The translations under genes and the position numbers were made by a program. From positions 779,764-843,763 of the forward strand of contig JAJVDF010000162.1 in the NCBI GenBank assembly GCA_022410635.1: DNA of 64,000 bases, given 5' to 3'. The notes under the pieces were generated by a model that ran no database searches, was not told where the DNA came from, and saw nothing but the letters and a program-made list of their open reading frames with translations. This document shows, one piece after another, positions 26,201 through 41,200 of the stretch. The number at the start of each line of letters is the position of its first letter. The first letter of the stretch is position 1. The stretch is from Tretioscincus oriximinensis (Eukaryota; Chordata; Lepidosauria; Squamata; Gymnophthalmidae).

Positions 26201-29200
26201 ACGTTTTGGGCATCCAAGCTTTTTTAATAAGCATTTGAAAAAAATGGTATAGAAAAGCAGGCAGAAATGGAATTTTAAAACCATAAAACAGGGCTTCTAT
26301 CAGGAAGCAGAGAAACAGGAAGCTGGAAGTTTGTTATTGTTTACACCTGGAACCCCATCCATTGCATCATCTTTTACTTTTGAGGGTGGTCCAGACCTCT
26401 GCTATGCATTTAATTATTTATATATTTATTTATTTATTTTAACTGCATTTTTATCGTAAAGGTCTGTTACATAGGATGTATTACCACCAAAACACACAAA
26501 ATGTCAAATAAACATGCTAAAAACAAACTTGTAGTTCTCAAAAGGGCTATTTGTTCAAAAGCGAAGCTTGTGCCCTCTTCTGCTCCAAGTATTCACAAGC
26601 AACTGGTGTTTTTTTAAAAAAATATTGCGTCAAAAAGACAAAAAGGGAAACAAAAATTTACATACATAGACCCACCCCGTACCAACCCCCCACCCAGCAT
26701 GTAGAATGAATTTAAATGAACAGGCATACAGTTTCATAAANGAGTTGGTTCTGGCGAGACAAAGCATAGACAATGAGCACACTCCATTTAGCAGTCCACG
26801 TCGGTTTTTCTTGCAGTCCAATGCGTTTCAATCTTTTTTCTTGGACCAAGTCGAATATCATGAAATTTATCATATAATCCCACCATTCTGAACAGTCCAT
26901 TTTGTAAGTCCTTCCAACCCTTGGCTACCACCAATAATAATCCACTGTGTTTCCAAGGAGGAATCTGCGGCTGTGGCACCGCTGAAAAGTCAATCCTCAG
27001 GTGTGAGTTGTACATTCACGTCTGTTATCTCTGCAATTATTTGTGACATCTAATTCCTAAATGCAACATTGTAAGTGCAATGCGCCCACATGTGTACATA
27101 ATACCTTTGAGCTTGGCAACCATGCCAGCAAAAAGGTGATAACTGAACCATGTGTGCTAACTGGGCTGGTGACCTGTACCAGCGGGAGACCAGTTTTAAT
27201 TCTGTCACTCGGATTCTGTTAGCCTTCAATTTTTTTCAACTGTCTACCCACTGATCCCACAAGTTTAGTACTGAAGGGAATTCGCCAATCCAAAATTATT
27301 TTAAATATTGCAAATTTTTATATTGATTCACCACAATTAAACTGTAGATTTATCTTATTAATTTTTTTTTTGCATCAGTTTTTTTTTAATTTAATAGCTT
27401 TTCTTTCCATCTGTATCACAAATGCAGATTTTCCCTGCATTCAATTCAATTTTATCTCCAAATTGTTGGACAGACTATTTCTTTTATATTCTAATTCTAT
27501 TAACCTGTTAATTTGGAAGGAACCAAAATAAATTTGAAGAGAGACCCCAACCTAACTGTTCCTTCCTTGAATAAAGTGTCCTTTTTGATATTTTTTTTTT
27601 GTATGAGAGAACTCAATTTATTATAAGCCATTCCCACTGTTTTATTTTTTCCTTGGGGATCATGATAGGAAGAGTTTGGAATAAAAATAGAAATTGTGGA
27701 AATATCATCATATTAATCACCTGAATCTTTGTTATAGTAGACCACATCTTTGTCATTCCAATTTCTTAATAATTTAATAACATTTTGTATAATTGGGTTG
27801 TAATTGATTTTAATTAATTTGTCCAAATTCTTGGTTATCCAAACTCCTAAATATTTAATCTTTTTTAAGCCCAGTTTTAATCCTGAATTTTGCGTAATTT
27901 GTTTGCAAATGAACTCTAGGCATGATAACACTAAGAAATTCCAATTTTCCTATATTGATTTTAAAACCTGAGATCTGTTCAAATTTATGGGTTTCCTTTT
28001 TTATTTCATTGATAGACACTACCGGGTTAGAGGTAATTATTCACATGTCATCCACATATAATAAGATCTTAACCTCTCCCTGTAAAATTTGATCAGATTG
28101 TTGTGAATATTATCCACTAAGATTTTGACTGCCATAAGATAAATTAAACAAGCAACTGGTGTTAATAGGATAAATGCCTCTTCATTAATCTTCANAATGA
28201 GATACTGCATAAGATACTGTTTATGTAAAGGAATGACTTGTTTTCTTTTTGACTGTATAACAGAATGGATGAAGTGGAAACATTGGGAAAAAATATATAA
28301 GGTTGCTTTCACTAACCTTAAACCATGCTTGGAATTTCCCAGAAAAACAAAATGTTCAAAACTGAGAATCTCATACAAAATTCTCATCCAAGCAAAAATC
28401 CTGGCCCTTCCCGGACTCAGCCCATTATTTTGTTTCCTATCAAGACTCCACCCATTCTTTTATTTTCTGTCAAGACTCCACCCCATCCTGTCAAGACTCC
28501 ACCCCCACCGTGTCAAAACTCCACCCCCGCCATGTCCAGATTTCATCCACATCCCACCCAGGGCCTGCCTATTCAGGAAATGGATTTCGGTGGAAGAAAT
28601 TCTCATGCCTGAGGATCTTCTTTCTTGTACAATCATGCATGATAGGGAGATTAGAATACGTGTATAAGAGTCTCCTGCATTTTCCCATCAAAACCTAGCT
28701 CCTCCCCCACCCTGGGGGGTTCTTATGGGGTTATGCAAGCAACATCATCCCTGTTACTGATCCAGTGGATTCCAATAGGACCAAACTGGTTCCCCCACCA
28801 TGTTTTACTTTTATCAGTGGCAAAAGGTAGAAAACTTTAAGGTAGAAAACTGATTCAAGAATTGCCATACAATATTGNTTGGCACTGCCTTGTTAAATCT
28901 TGGATTTTTTTTATTTTATTTTTGTCCTCTTTGCTTCTGGTTCATTTTTTCCCCTATCCTGCATTTTTAACAAGTTTGAGTAACTGAAAAATATGGTAAC
29001 TAATGAACAGTTGAGACTTATCTTTCCCCAATGCTTTTCAAAAGCTGCACTTTTTTCAAGCCTGTGTCCTTAGAGACAGTGATGGCCTTATACCTGGCTA
29101 TCATCCTGTCATATTTGATGGAACTTCCTTTTTTTAAATCTGTGAAACTTGTTTTATGTCAATTTCCTGCTCAATAATAACAATCCCTCACTCCATCTGC

Positions 29201-32200
29201 TGACTAACAATGACATGCAGTTTTAATTTTTTNNNNAAAAAAAAACTGAATTAAATTTTAGCATTTTTTAATTTGACACAGAAGTATTTTTGATAGGAAA
29301 AGCTGGCTGCCCTTAGTTTTATTCACAATGAAAAATTATTGGCGAGTAAAATGTTTGTATCTTCTGTCTGGTTCCTTTGATACTGATGCACTATAGAGAG
29401 TTTGGAAAGAGACTTNTTGTACTCATGTGTGTTCTGCTTATGAATTTCCTGAAGTATTTGAGAAATATGTGAGAAATATCCAGTAATATGTCAAAGTTGC
29501 ATTGGAGTTCTGTATCAAAAAATTATAAAATTTCAATTTCAAATCTATTATTTTACTGTATAATTGTCTGTTTCATATGCAAAATAAAATTATCTACTAT
29601 TCAGCTTTGAATATTCATCTTTTGCAACCATTTAAGGTTAATATTTCACCACTAGTTAGTAATACTAATAAACATTTACTAATTAGTAATAATAATACTA
29701 ATTAGTAATACTAATAAAAAGTTTAATCATTAAGCCAATAGTCCTTTTATTATTCAAGGACCATTATTATTATCATTGTTTTTNCCCAATCATTGTGCTT
29801 GTCAGCAAGTTCTTGATATTGGGTGAAGATATATAATTGAGAATGGCTGTAGCAATTGGCCAATTGTTATTACCAATAATACTTAGAATTTGTTTTAGTG
29901 CTACCGTCACTCCGTCCGCTCTATAATAGCCTTCAATCCTATATTTCTTTGCTCGATATAATTGTTCCAAAATATTTGCCAGAATTATTGATTGTTTATT
30001 TAAACTCAATGTTGTATCAAGACAAGATTGTGGAGTTATAATTTTTGAAAATCAGTTTTTCCAAACTTCAGTTGTTGTTTCTGTTGGACCATATAAATTT
30101 TCAATTCTTTGTTTAGTCCATTTCGCGTAAATTAAAGATATTTCCTTTAAATCATGCATTTCTTATTCAATCTTTACCCATTTGCTATTTAAGTTAAACT
30201 CCATTTGTATTATCTTGACCATTACTGCAGCATCATAATATAATTGTAGATTGGGCATATCCCAACCTCCTAGTTTTCTATGCGTGTGCCTTGCAGCCAA
30301 ATCAAAACTAAAATCATAAACTGAATGTGCTACCAGATGGGAACCATAATTCTCCAAACTTTGGATTCCAATTGCACTGAGCCACAGCCTTCATAAGAAT
30401 GACCATGTTTTATTCATTATTTATTTTACATAATTTTTGTGTTTATAAGCTGCCTTCTCCATATCCTAAAAGTGGTATTTGGAGTCCATCACCCTGACAG
30501 ACTCCATTCTCCAGAAACTTTAATAAAATAATACATGTATCAGGAAGCCTTTTCAACCTTCTCTTCCTCATAGAAGTTCATTAGACAGACTACTGAATGC
30601 CTGAAAAGGGTAGTGAATGTCTCCAGCTGTCACCAGGAAGGGTAAAATGACACACAGAACAATTTTGGCTTATTTGTTTCAGGTGGGTTTCTTTTGTGTC
30701 CATCCTCTTCTTTGAGTAAAGCAACACTTCAGTTTCATGGTTGAAGCCAATTACTGAGTTCCCAAGAGAAGAATATGCCAAACATTCAGAAAACAAGAAT
30801 TCAAAATGCTGCTGCTGTTGACTTTCTGGATTTATTTTCACCTTCATGGTGGAAAACCCACCAAGCATTTGTCACTACAGCCTCAGACCATAGGCATTTG
30901 TGCTTGTTTATGCTTCTAAAAATGAGCCATAAATAAATTCCAGAGTTTGGGACTAAATGATAATATTGTTTGCTGCAGAGCATCTTTAGTTTCACAGCAG
31001 ACAGAAATACTCGGCAGATACATATCTGTGGGTTGTAGAAAAATGAGATATTATTCTCAAATATGAATCTCTTGCTGAAACTGAAGACTCAGTTTCTCTT
31101 TCCTTGTTTAGAAAGGTTTGCATCGTTATTTCAGGAAGCTGAAAGTTCAGTATCTGTAACATTGTCCTTCCCACGCTGCCTTTTTAGAATGTCCTCTACT
31201 TTCTTCTCATTGTACATTTGAGCATTCAGTCAAATCTGCACAGCAATTTATAATAGCGTTAGAATATGGTTGAAAAACACAATCGTGATGGAATTCCAAA
31301 AGTGAAAAACTAAGTTTTGTAACACCAACATCTCACAATTATACATAGTCCAAAGTAAGCTTTATATAAGGAAAATGTTGTGGCATTTTTTGGTGTTCCC
31401 TTGCATTTACCTGCTTTGAGCCAGGACAGTGGATCTGGATTAACTGATACGTTCTGTTCTGGATCATAGCAAGTTTGGATCAGAACAACACCTTCTCCTG
31501 TCTGTCCTAATTCTCCTGCCCATAAGCTTCAAGGACTGCTCCCTGTGTCATGCCTTGAGAGAGCATCCTCTATGCTCTGAGTCATAGATTCCTTTAAGGT
31601 GGAATAGTTTTTCTAATGTATTAGTTTTAGGGAAAAGAAATGGATTTCTATACCTTTAAGAAAAAGAGAGTGAAATGTGTTCAGTTCTGGGGGGGCAATT
31701 TGAAAAGGATAAACTAGACTAAGTTCAAAAGAGAGTTACAAGGATGGTGTGTGGTCTGGAAACCATGTCCTGTGAGGAATATTTAAAGGATCTAGGGATG
31801 TTTAGTCTGCAAAAGAGAAGACTGAGAGGGGACCTGATAGCTGTCTACAAATATATGAAGGGCTGTCACAGAGCAGAGGAGTCAACATTGGTTTCATTGA
31901 CAAATGGAACAGTTTGCCACAGGAGGTGGTGAGTTCTCCTTCACTGGAAGTCTTCAAACAGGGGTTGGACAGTCACCTGTCTAGGATGGGTTATTGAATC
32001 CTGCATTGAGCAAGGGGTTGGACCCGATGACCCTGGAGGTCTCTTCCAACTCTATGATACTATGATTTTAAATGAAAGAAACTGGGAAAGAGTATGCTAT
32101 TCAAAAATGAAACTGAGTCAGAACGAGACAGAGCATATTCTTTGCAATAAAGTTAGTACACAGGGAAAAGAAATCTATTCCACACAGAGCAAGGAAAGAA

Positions 32201-35200
32201 AGTTAATTTGCCAAGAAAGAAAGGATGAAAGCAAGAGAGACTACTGCAATCTAACTGAATAGCAAGAATTGGAAGGAAAACTCTCAGGTGGGAATTTCAG
32301 TTTATTGTTAAATGTATGCAATTGTTGAGTTGAAAAGTAAAGTCTTGTTGATAGAAACCTTTATGGACATTTCTTCATTCAAGCTGCGTGCGAACAACAC
32401 TTTTCCCTCTCGTAGTGCAATCAGGAAGACTTGGGCACAAGTGCTAAGAGCTTTTCAGTAGTCGACACACAATAAATGCCATTTTTCCTGGAATAAACTA
32501 TTGCTCAGATATTCAGGCATTGTTCTGGAGAACCCCTTTACTCTCGCAAGCGTATGCGTGTGCACAAATTAGACACAAGATGATAAAACAATCGAGAACA
32601 CAGCTGTTGCTTCTATTCGCTTTTGCAAGTAAAAAAAAAATTCTCGGACTGCATTACGACGAGATCAATGAGCGATGTTACGGAAGTGGGGTATTAGTCA
32701 TGGAATATACATTTTTGGTGTGCACAGACACGCGTTTACTATGTTCCTGAGTGTAGCTTTGTAGCGGTTTTTAAGTCGTGGTGTCCACCTAGCGTCAGGC
32801 CATGTTCCTGTTGGCCAGAAGCTGTTGTCACACTGAGAGTTTATTAGCATTGCCCTTGGGACAAAACACCCTGGCTGTAGTCTTATGTGATAAGGAAAAT
32901 AAATGTTCTATATTCACTTTATCCACCCCATGCAATAATTTAGAGACTATTGTCTTTCTGCCTGTCTTTGTGGATCCTTTTTCATGACTGCAGTTATGTT
33001 TGTTTCATCCACAGTTCCAACTGCAAGGGTTGCAGATTGTGTGCAGCAGTTTGTGGGCTGAAGAGGACAGATGTTGTGATGTCCCCGCACTGGTAAGAGT
33101 GGAGAGAATGGCAGCCCCTCTTTTGGAGGAGGGTCTTGTGTGCTCTGATGAAACCAAGGGGCATGTGGTGGTAGTGTAAGTTCCAAAAGGGTCACCCATG
33201 CCAGATAGGTCACTACCAAAGAGCCAGACTAAGTGTATCCATTGGTCTTCTATTGGTGCTCCCACATCATTCAAGCCCCAAACGAAGCATGTCTCAATTG
33301 TCCATTGAATATTTCTGTGCCATAATCACATTAATCATTGGTCCAATTATGGTAAAAAATTATTGAGTTTTACCATAAGTGAAATATAATCTCCTGATTA
33401 TATTTGGAATATAATAACTCAATTTTACCTGGATCCTGTATAACTGATAGATAAATTTTAGATGCATTTCTTTAATTCTAGTTATTTTCTCATTCATTAT
33501 TTCCTTCCTTGTATCGCACACTTGACTCCTTGTACCTTTAATAAATATTTTTTTTAAAAAAAGGAATCGCAAAGTTTTGTTGAGATATTTTATTTCTCCA
33601 TTTTAGAGAGATGAGGAGACTTGTCCAAGTTTGCTTCCCTCCTGCAGGTGTACGTCAGGGGCTGCAGGCATCCCAGGCCCCCCAGGTCCTCCGGTACGTT
33701 TTTTAAAAATTGTATGCTTCCAACTGCATGGAGTGAAGGCTCACAGCATGGCAGCATGGCAGTGGAGCAACTTGGTGGAAACAGAAGGTCACAGATTTGA
33801 TTTGCACCTTTCAGAAGGTGGTGCCAGGAAAACTGCATGGAAGAGTCAATGTGGTACCAATGTGTGGTTAATTCCAAGACATTGATACCCACTAAAAACA
33901 ACAAAAACTATGGGAAATGATACAATTCCTCCTAAATGGAATGCAGAATTAGTATTAAATTCCTCCACATTTACTAAATTTCAGTTAAGATTTGGCCCAG
34001 TCATGTATTCCAGAGGAATGGAAATTCAAAGCTCACTGTGCAAATGTTCTGGAATGCCTACAAGAAGAAGGTTTTATTTGTTTGCCAATTCTGCACTGGC
34101 TTGATTATGAAAGAGGTGAACAAGTATGCTGTGATCTTCCCTTCCACACACTAATACAGTCTGGGTGGGTGAGAGAGACATCCCTAGGGGACGGTCTAAA
34201 GAGCAGGCCCACCCTACGTTTGCACCAATTGCAAAAAATGGAAATTTTTAATATGCTATCTGGTCTGATATGATGGCCAATTTGGAATCACCCTTAATCC
34301 TATTTCTAACTATTTATATCCCTTTTATTTATTGAATTCTCCTGTTGGCCCACGTTGATCATCACAATTATAATTCCCCATGCTACATCAATAGTTGCAA
34401 CAGGCAAATCCGACCACATGGCAGGCACGGATAGCTCAGTTGCTTAGGAATCCGTCTCTTGCCTGGGAGATCGGGTTTTGAAGCCCTGTGTTGGAAATGG
34501 GGAGGGGTGAGCACCTTCCACTAGCCCATAGCTCTAGCCAACCCAGCTATTTGAAAGCATGAATTGCAAGAAATTGCAACTGAATGCAAGTAGATACATG
34601 GGAACCACCAGAGCCTGGTGGGGAAGATAGAATGTGAGCCTTCGGGCATAATATATCCTTGTAAGCCACTTTGAGTCCCTTTGAAAGGTGAGAAAAGTGG
34701 GGTATAAGAACCAAGTTCTTCTTCTTCTTCTTCTTCTAAAGAGCGCCATTGAAAATGAACCATGAGGTGCACCCAGACTGTTTGCGTTTTAGTGCTATTT
34801 CTTTTCATACCACTATAAAGAAATTAGGCTTTCAATGCTGTTAGATCACAAGTATAAAGAGATCTTGTGTCTTTCCTTGCTTGTCATCCCATAATTCCTT
34901 GCTTGGATTGGATGATGCATATTCCTGCCCATATATTTTGATTTGCTGCTGACTCCCCATTTTCCCCGTGGCTTAATTCAAAGGCAAAAGCATCGAGTTT
35001 ATGAGGTGTGTGTGTGTGCGTTAATGTTATTTTGTGGAGTTTACATCCATCCTTGCATTTTTGTGTAAATTCAACATGATTGTGCAGATGGTCAATGTCC
35101 TGCAACCATCATTCTTACTGATATAATCACATAAATTGCGAGAAGTCTTATGTAGCCATTCACCATAGAGCTAAAGAGTTATGAGAGTTCTTTAAAGAGC

Positions 35201-38200
35201 TATGAGAAAGAAGCCCAAGGAAAAGCTTTTTCAGTGCTTTAGTCTCTAGACCCGCATCGCCGATGGTATTCAGTGCGGGCTCTGGGACTGGTCTTTATTT
35301 GACCAATCCCAGAGCCTGCAGCAGGTCAGCCTGCCAGCATGCAGAAGAGAAGCAGCTGTCCCCTCCCAGTCATTAAGCAGAGAATAGAAAGTTTGATGCT
35401 CTCTCATCTTCACGTTACCCCCATTGTCCCTGCTCCCCTGAACCCAAGCCTGCATTTGCAGGCTAATCGACCATCCTTTATGATGCTACAATAGTGCTAT
35501 TTAATCTGTACCTCGATGCACATATCACCTTTTGTTAAAGGGTCTTTTACATTCACCCCTTGTTGATGTCCAAACTATGTGACTTAGCATATAAGAACAT
35601 AAGAGGAGCCCTGCTGAATCAGGCCGGAGCCCATCTAGTTCAGTGTTCTGTTTCACACAGAGGCCTGCCAATTGCACCTGGGCAGTCAGAAACAAAAGAA
35701 ATGGTATGTCTGCTAATGGTATTTCAGAATACTATCTATTGCTCCTTCTTGCAGGCAGTATCAAGACATACATCCTAGTAGCTATTTATAGCCTTGGTGT
35801 CCATGAATGTGTCTAATCCTCTCTGAACGCTATCCTGGCTGCTAGTTAACACCACCTCTTCTGGAAGTAAATTCCTCTGGGTGAAAAAATTTTTCCCCTT
35901 GTCTGTCCTCACTCTTCTGCCCACCAGTTTCAAGGAATGCCTCCTGGTCCTAGTGTTGTGTAATAGAGCAAATATTCATCCTAATCCATCCCATGCATGA
36001 TTTTATACACTTCAATGAGATCATCTCTCAAATATCTTCTTTCAAGGCTGAAGGGGCCCATAAGTTGCAGCCTGACTTCATAATTTGGATGGTGCTCCAG
36101 CCCCTTGCTCATTCTTGGTTGCCTATAAAAGTCAGCAACCCTATGCTCCTTCAGTGGCATGTATTTTAAAAATATTTTTCCTCTAGTTACTTCTTAGTAG
36201 GATTTTTTTAATTACATATGAAGATGGAAAACAATCTTCTTCTGCCCTAAAGCCTTTGTTCGTCAGCACTGCATAATCCAAATCAGTAACTGGAGGGATT
36301 AAAAGGGGGAAAACCAAGCTTTGTTTTAAAATGTCACCAATTCATGCATCGCCTGAACATTCTTGCGAATTAAGAAGCTCTTAGATCTCTTAGTGACGCT
36401 CTGGTACATGAGCCTAGACAGATCTATGCCCTGTCTCTTTAGTACAATGGATTTCCCTTGTTGTTGAAATGCCCCCACAGAATGCTTGGAAACATGAACC
36501 TTGATTTTAGCTACTTCTGCCACAAGTGACTCGAATACAGATTACGTGAACAAGTCAAGTCGGAAGCACTCTACAAAATTAGAACATGGGCCCATTACTT
36601 TAATAGCACATTTCCCCTGGCTCACCTATTGAGGAGTTTCCTGCTTTTAACTTGTGTTGGAAATGACAAATATAGCGGACGTACTAAATATGTTCTTGTG
36701 CTTACCTGGGAAAAGCAGGCAGCCCCTGAGTTAGGTTTTCTAAGGCTTCATTGCCAGCCAGAGAATAATTTTAGAATGTTCTGATCCATGTTTAATCATT
36801 TTTAATGTTCATTTGTTTTTATATTCTGCCCTGTGCATAGTCCCAGGGCAATGAAGAGCCACAGTAATTAAAAAAAGAGCAATTTAGAAAATGGTAAAAA
36901 TGAAAGCAAAATTAATGCTTCTAAAACTATGGAGCCTTCTTCTGGAATGGAACTCTGGACAGAGCTTGGGCCATCCTTATGCCAGCATGTAGATGGCTCT
37001 TATTCTGAAATATAGTCAAGAATCAAGCTCAATAGGGACAAGACCTAGAACACAATAAACTCACTCGCTGAATTCCTTCCAGGATCATCTTTCAGGAGAG
37101 TTGAATAATAAAGCAAAACTATGGGTGGTTAATTTGTGAAGTTCCAGGTGCTATTCATTCATTCATGCATGCATTTATATTCAACCCTTCATCACAGATC
37201 CCAAAGTAGGTAACAGAAGATTGAAAGTAACACAAATAAACACACTGGTAAAATGTTTAAAATCTGTCAGATGGCTGTTTGAGGAGCAATGGTGGTCTTG
37301 CTATTCAGATAGAAGTTCAGGTTATTCAGCAAAAGCAAAGTCAGAAGATGACTTTGACTATTTCTATTGTCAATCTGCAGTAGTCATTTGGGACTTTTGT
37401 TGTTACTAAACAATGCTATTAGAATCAAATCTTCACCAAACACTAGCATATGACAGAGGATAGTTTGTGTACATCCATCACAGACATAGTTGGCCAGTTG
37501 TGGGATGTAAGATGCTAGTACCTCTACCTAACCTTTGCTTGTGCATTTATGGTATGGTTCACTTGTTTCTTCTGCAGGGTAGTCCTGGGAGAAGAGGACC
37601 ACAAGGGGAACAAGGGGAACCAGGCCCCAAGGTAAGTACGTGGTGCGGTATCTAAACCTTTGGGTGATCTGGTGTAGGAGATGAGAGATAATCTGACAAA
37701 TACTGGCTGATTTGGTGTTGTGGCAGATTTCATAAAGGCCCTGTGAGTTACACCCATATTTACCTCGAGAGTGCTCTACTGCCTGAGAGCACACCATTTT
37801 ATATATGCATAGAGGACAAAGTGACCAATCATGTTACCAGATTCTCTTGCTGAATCCAAGAGTTACCCAGTAACACTGGGAGCACGTTTAGGGGCTCCTT
37901 AAAGATTCCTTACCAACTCTCACCTTGATTGCTATGATCTCCGACATCATGGCACAAGTTCATCTGAAAGGGGGCGGGGGAGAGACACTTTCAAGCTCTC
38001 TGCTCATAGTCAGAGTCTCAAATATACCAATCCCATCTGAAAAGGTAATCTGCCTAGTAACATTGGTTTCCACCCAAATCCTAGAGAAGCATTCATCAGA
38101 GATGCCATCTTTATTAACAAACAGAGGGAAAAAGAGTAATTAAAAAGGTTGACCACCTATCGCTCTCCAGGAGAGCTCTGCAACGCAGGTCTCCAGAAGG

Positions 38201-41200
38201 ATTTTACTTAATCCAGGGAATTAAGGTAACAAAAGAAAGTAAGGGGTTCAGACTCTATTATTAATACCTTCATGTAGAGCACAAGCATAGCTTTCGAAGA
38301 AGGCTCAGAACCTGGCCACCAATGGAAGCAAGAATTGTGAGCGTTCAAACCTCTGCTTGAATTATCTATTACATTTCATTCTGCTGCTCATTATGTCCAG
38401 GACAGATTTTTCTCCCCTCCTGAAATCAGTGTGACAGCCACAGAAATGAGCTAACTTTCCACTACTGATCAGCAGATGAAAAGAGCCAACCATCTTGATG
38501 ACGCCAAAGTTGAAAGCTCTGGAAAACATTGAAATATATTGCTGTGTCTTTAGCAGCCTTTCTCCATCTCGTCATGGACTGAAAAGTGACTGACACAAAG
38601 AGAGATGCAACAAAATCGTTGATTTGGGCTTCGATCTGAAATGAAATAAGCAGCTGCCTTTTAACAGAGGCCCTCAAGAGGGAAGATGTCAGAATGGAGA
38701 CATCAATCACTGTATTTCTTGCAGAACATTTTGAATGGAGTCCCTATCGCCAGTGTTGGCTCCTGACTATGTCACGGTTGGTCAAGAATGCTGAGAGATG
38801 GGGAGCCTGCTGGATTTTATACAGGGAATCAGGCTTCTATCCTTCAGTGATGTTGAATTTTCTGGCCCTTTCTGGAGTGGACTTTAATCCAGATTAATTC
38901 CAGACTTTCAGATCTGCATGTTATTGCAGGACAAGGAGGATTCATGCACACTCATGTGGCTCCATTGTCTGCACTTCTGACTTCAGCATTAGACAGAGTT
39001 TGACCAGATTAAGAGGTTTTAATCTGAATTTAAGGAAAGAACTTCTGCAAATAATTTGATATGCAGGTCCTGGACAAATGTTTCTCACTGCACCAATAGA
39101 AGAAGTGGTGAATTTGCGCATCTCCAGTGCAAACTAGGATTTGGTTTGATAATGTGAATTGTATGGAAGAAAAATTTGAGAGATTCTTCCAACTCTCATT
39201 GAACACAAGCCCACAGGTAAATTGACAATGGAGTGTTCCTTTCACTACACCCCTGGGATGAAATAGGATGGACAACTACTTGTGAAGTTGGATGGGTAGC
39301 TTAGTCATCCAAGATGCTTTGTTCCTAAGCAAGGTCACCTACCATATCCTTGTTAACTTTTAGCCACTAGATGAATTTTTCCCAATCAATTTGCAATTAT
39401 AATCCCCCTTCCTTTTATCTTACTTGGCTCTGGCAGTTTTTTCATTATAGTTGATGTTATATTGCCTTATTTCCTAGTGCAATTATCTATTTTTTCTTTT
39501 CTTTTCTTTTTTGCTGATTTTCTAAAATTACTTTAATAGTTTTTTTAGTAAGCCAGCTCTGGATTTATAATAGTTGGTGGATATTTTTGTTGTTTGTCTT
39601 TTGAGGTAAAAAGGGACAGGTCATCCAGGCATGAGTTAGGATTTACAAAAGAGTTCCATGGGAAAGAGAGGTTATTTCATCAGAAAGAAATGCAATTCTT
39701 CACTCATATGGGTGGCCAGAAAGGAAAGCATGGGTCTTTTATAGATATTCAGAAATAATACTGTAAAAGGTAGGATGCGCCTCTTTGTTCTGGAATATCC
39801 AAGTATATAGGAATAAATAATGTCTGGATGTAGCCTTAAACTTCACTCAGTCATTCCCTAACTGTGGAAATGTATTTGCAGGAAGTGTGAAATCTGCATG
39901 TTACTCTTTCTATGTTCTACATGCTTGATGACTCCCTGCAAATGGCATTTCAGAAGCACTACCTGTTGCTCCATCCCAGAGGCAGCATTCAGACATCCAT
40001 CCTAGTACCCATTTATACCCTTGGTGTCCACAAACCTGTCTAGTGCAAGCTGTGTGCCCATAACCTACCGGTGGGGTTCTTTGTGCAACTGGTTGGCCAG
40101 TACAAGAGTTGGGCTAGATGGACCATGGATCCAACCTAACATGGCATTTCATTGATTCTTGCATTTATGGAAGGTGGGGTCATCAAACAATGTAGAAGTA
40201 GAAGCTGGCCTGCTTCTAAAGATCAGTTGCAGAGAGACTGCAAGTAGAGAAAACAGTATGTTCAAGTGCTGCTGGTGGGCTTCCTTGTGCGCTAGGTTGC
40301 CCACTACAAGAATAGACTGATGGGCTACAGTAGGTGGACCTTGGATCCTATCTAACATGGCATTTCTTGGATTCTTATGATTATGGAAGGTAGAGCTATC
40401 AAAGGATGTTAATTCTGATGGAAATAGAAGTTGATATACTCCTGAAGATCAGTTGCTAGCATACTGCAGGCAGAACAGTCTGTGTACTTGTGTTCTGCTG
40501 GTTGCCTTACCTGTGCAGTTGGTTGACCATTGTGTGAGTAGACTGATGGACTAGTAGGACCATGTCCAATTCATGGACTTCTTTTGTTTGTATACTCAGA
40601 CATCTCAAAAAATTCTTAGAACAGCATGTGGTTCCACCAGTTGTGTAATCTGCTGGAGAATGACGTTGCCATTCACATTCCTTTGCTTAGAACTTACCAT
40701 TTGAAAAGAAGAAAGTTATGAGGAATCTAGGTGTTTAGAAGATACTGATATGTAAATGCATCTTCTTATTTTCTTGGCCTTGAATGGCTTTAGGGAGAGC
40801 CAGGTCCACCTGGACAAACTGGACCAGAAGGTCCTGGAGGACAACAAGGAACTGCAGGTTCTCAAGGTCTTCCCATACAAGGTCCTATTGTAAGTCATTT
40901 CCATTTTCCCCCTCTGCTTTAAGATTTTTTCAGTTTCTGAAGACTGGATATTGATTATGGCCTTGAAGAAACTAAAGCAGGTTGTCCATGAAATCTGCAT
41001 ATTTGTAAGTGGGAGCAACTAGTAAGGAAAGACCTCAGACAAAAAGTCCTCCTCTGTACTAAAGGTACATCTGCCACTGACTTTTTTCATGAATTCCTAT
41101 CACTAGGATAGTGTAATTATCACTCAATTTGTTGACACTCACACCATCCTAGTGTTACGACAGCGTGAAAAAGGTTTAAGGAATGGGAAAAAGCGTGAGT

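Noticed and set aside
34420..34500. tRNA gene, from A-box and B-box like sequences
   Set aside because: They form the head of a SINE with a conserved body and TTC tail; there is no closed acceptor stem.
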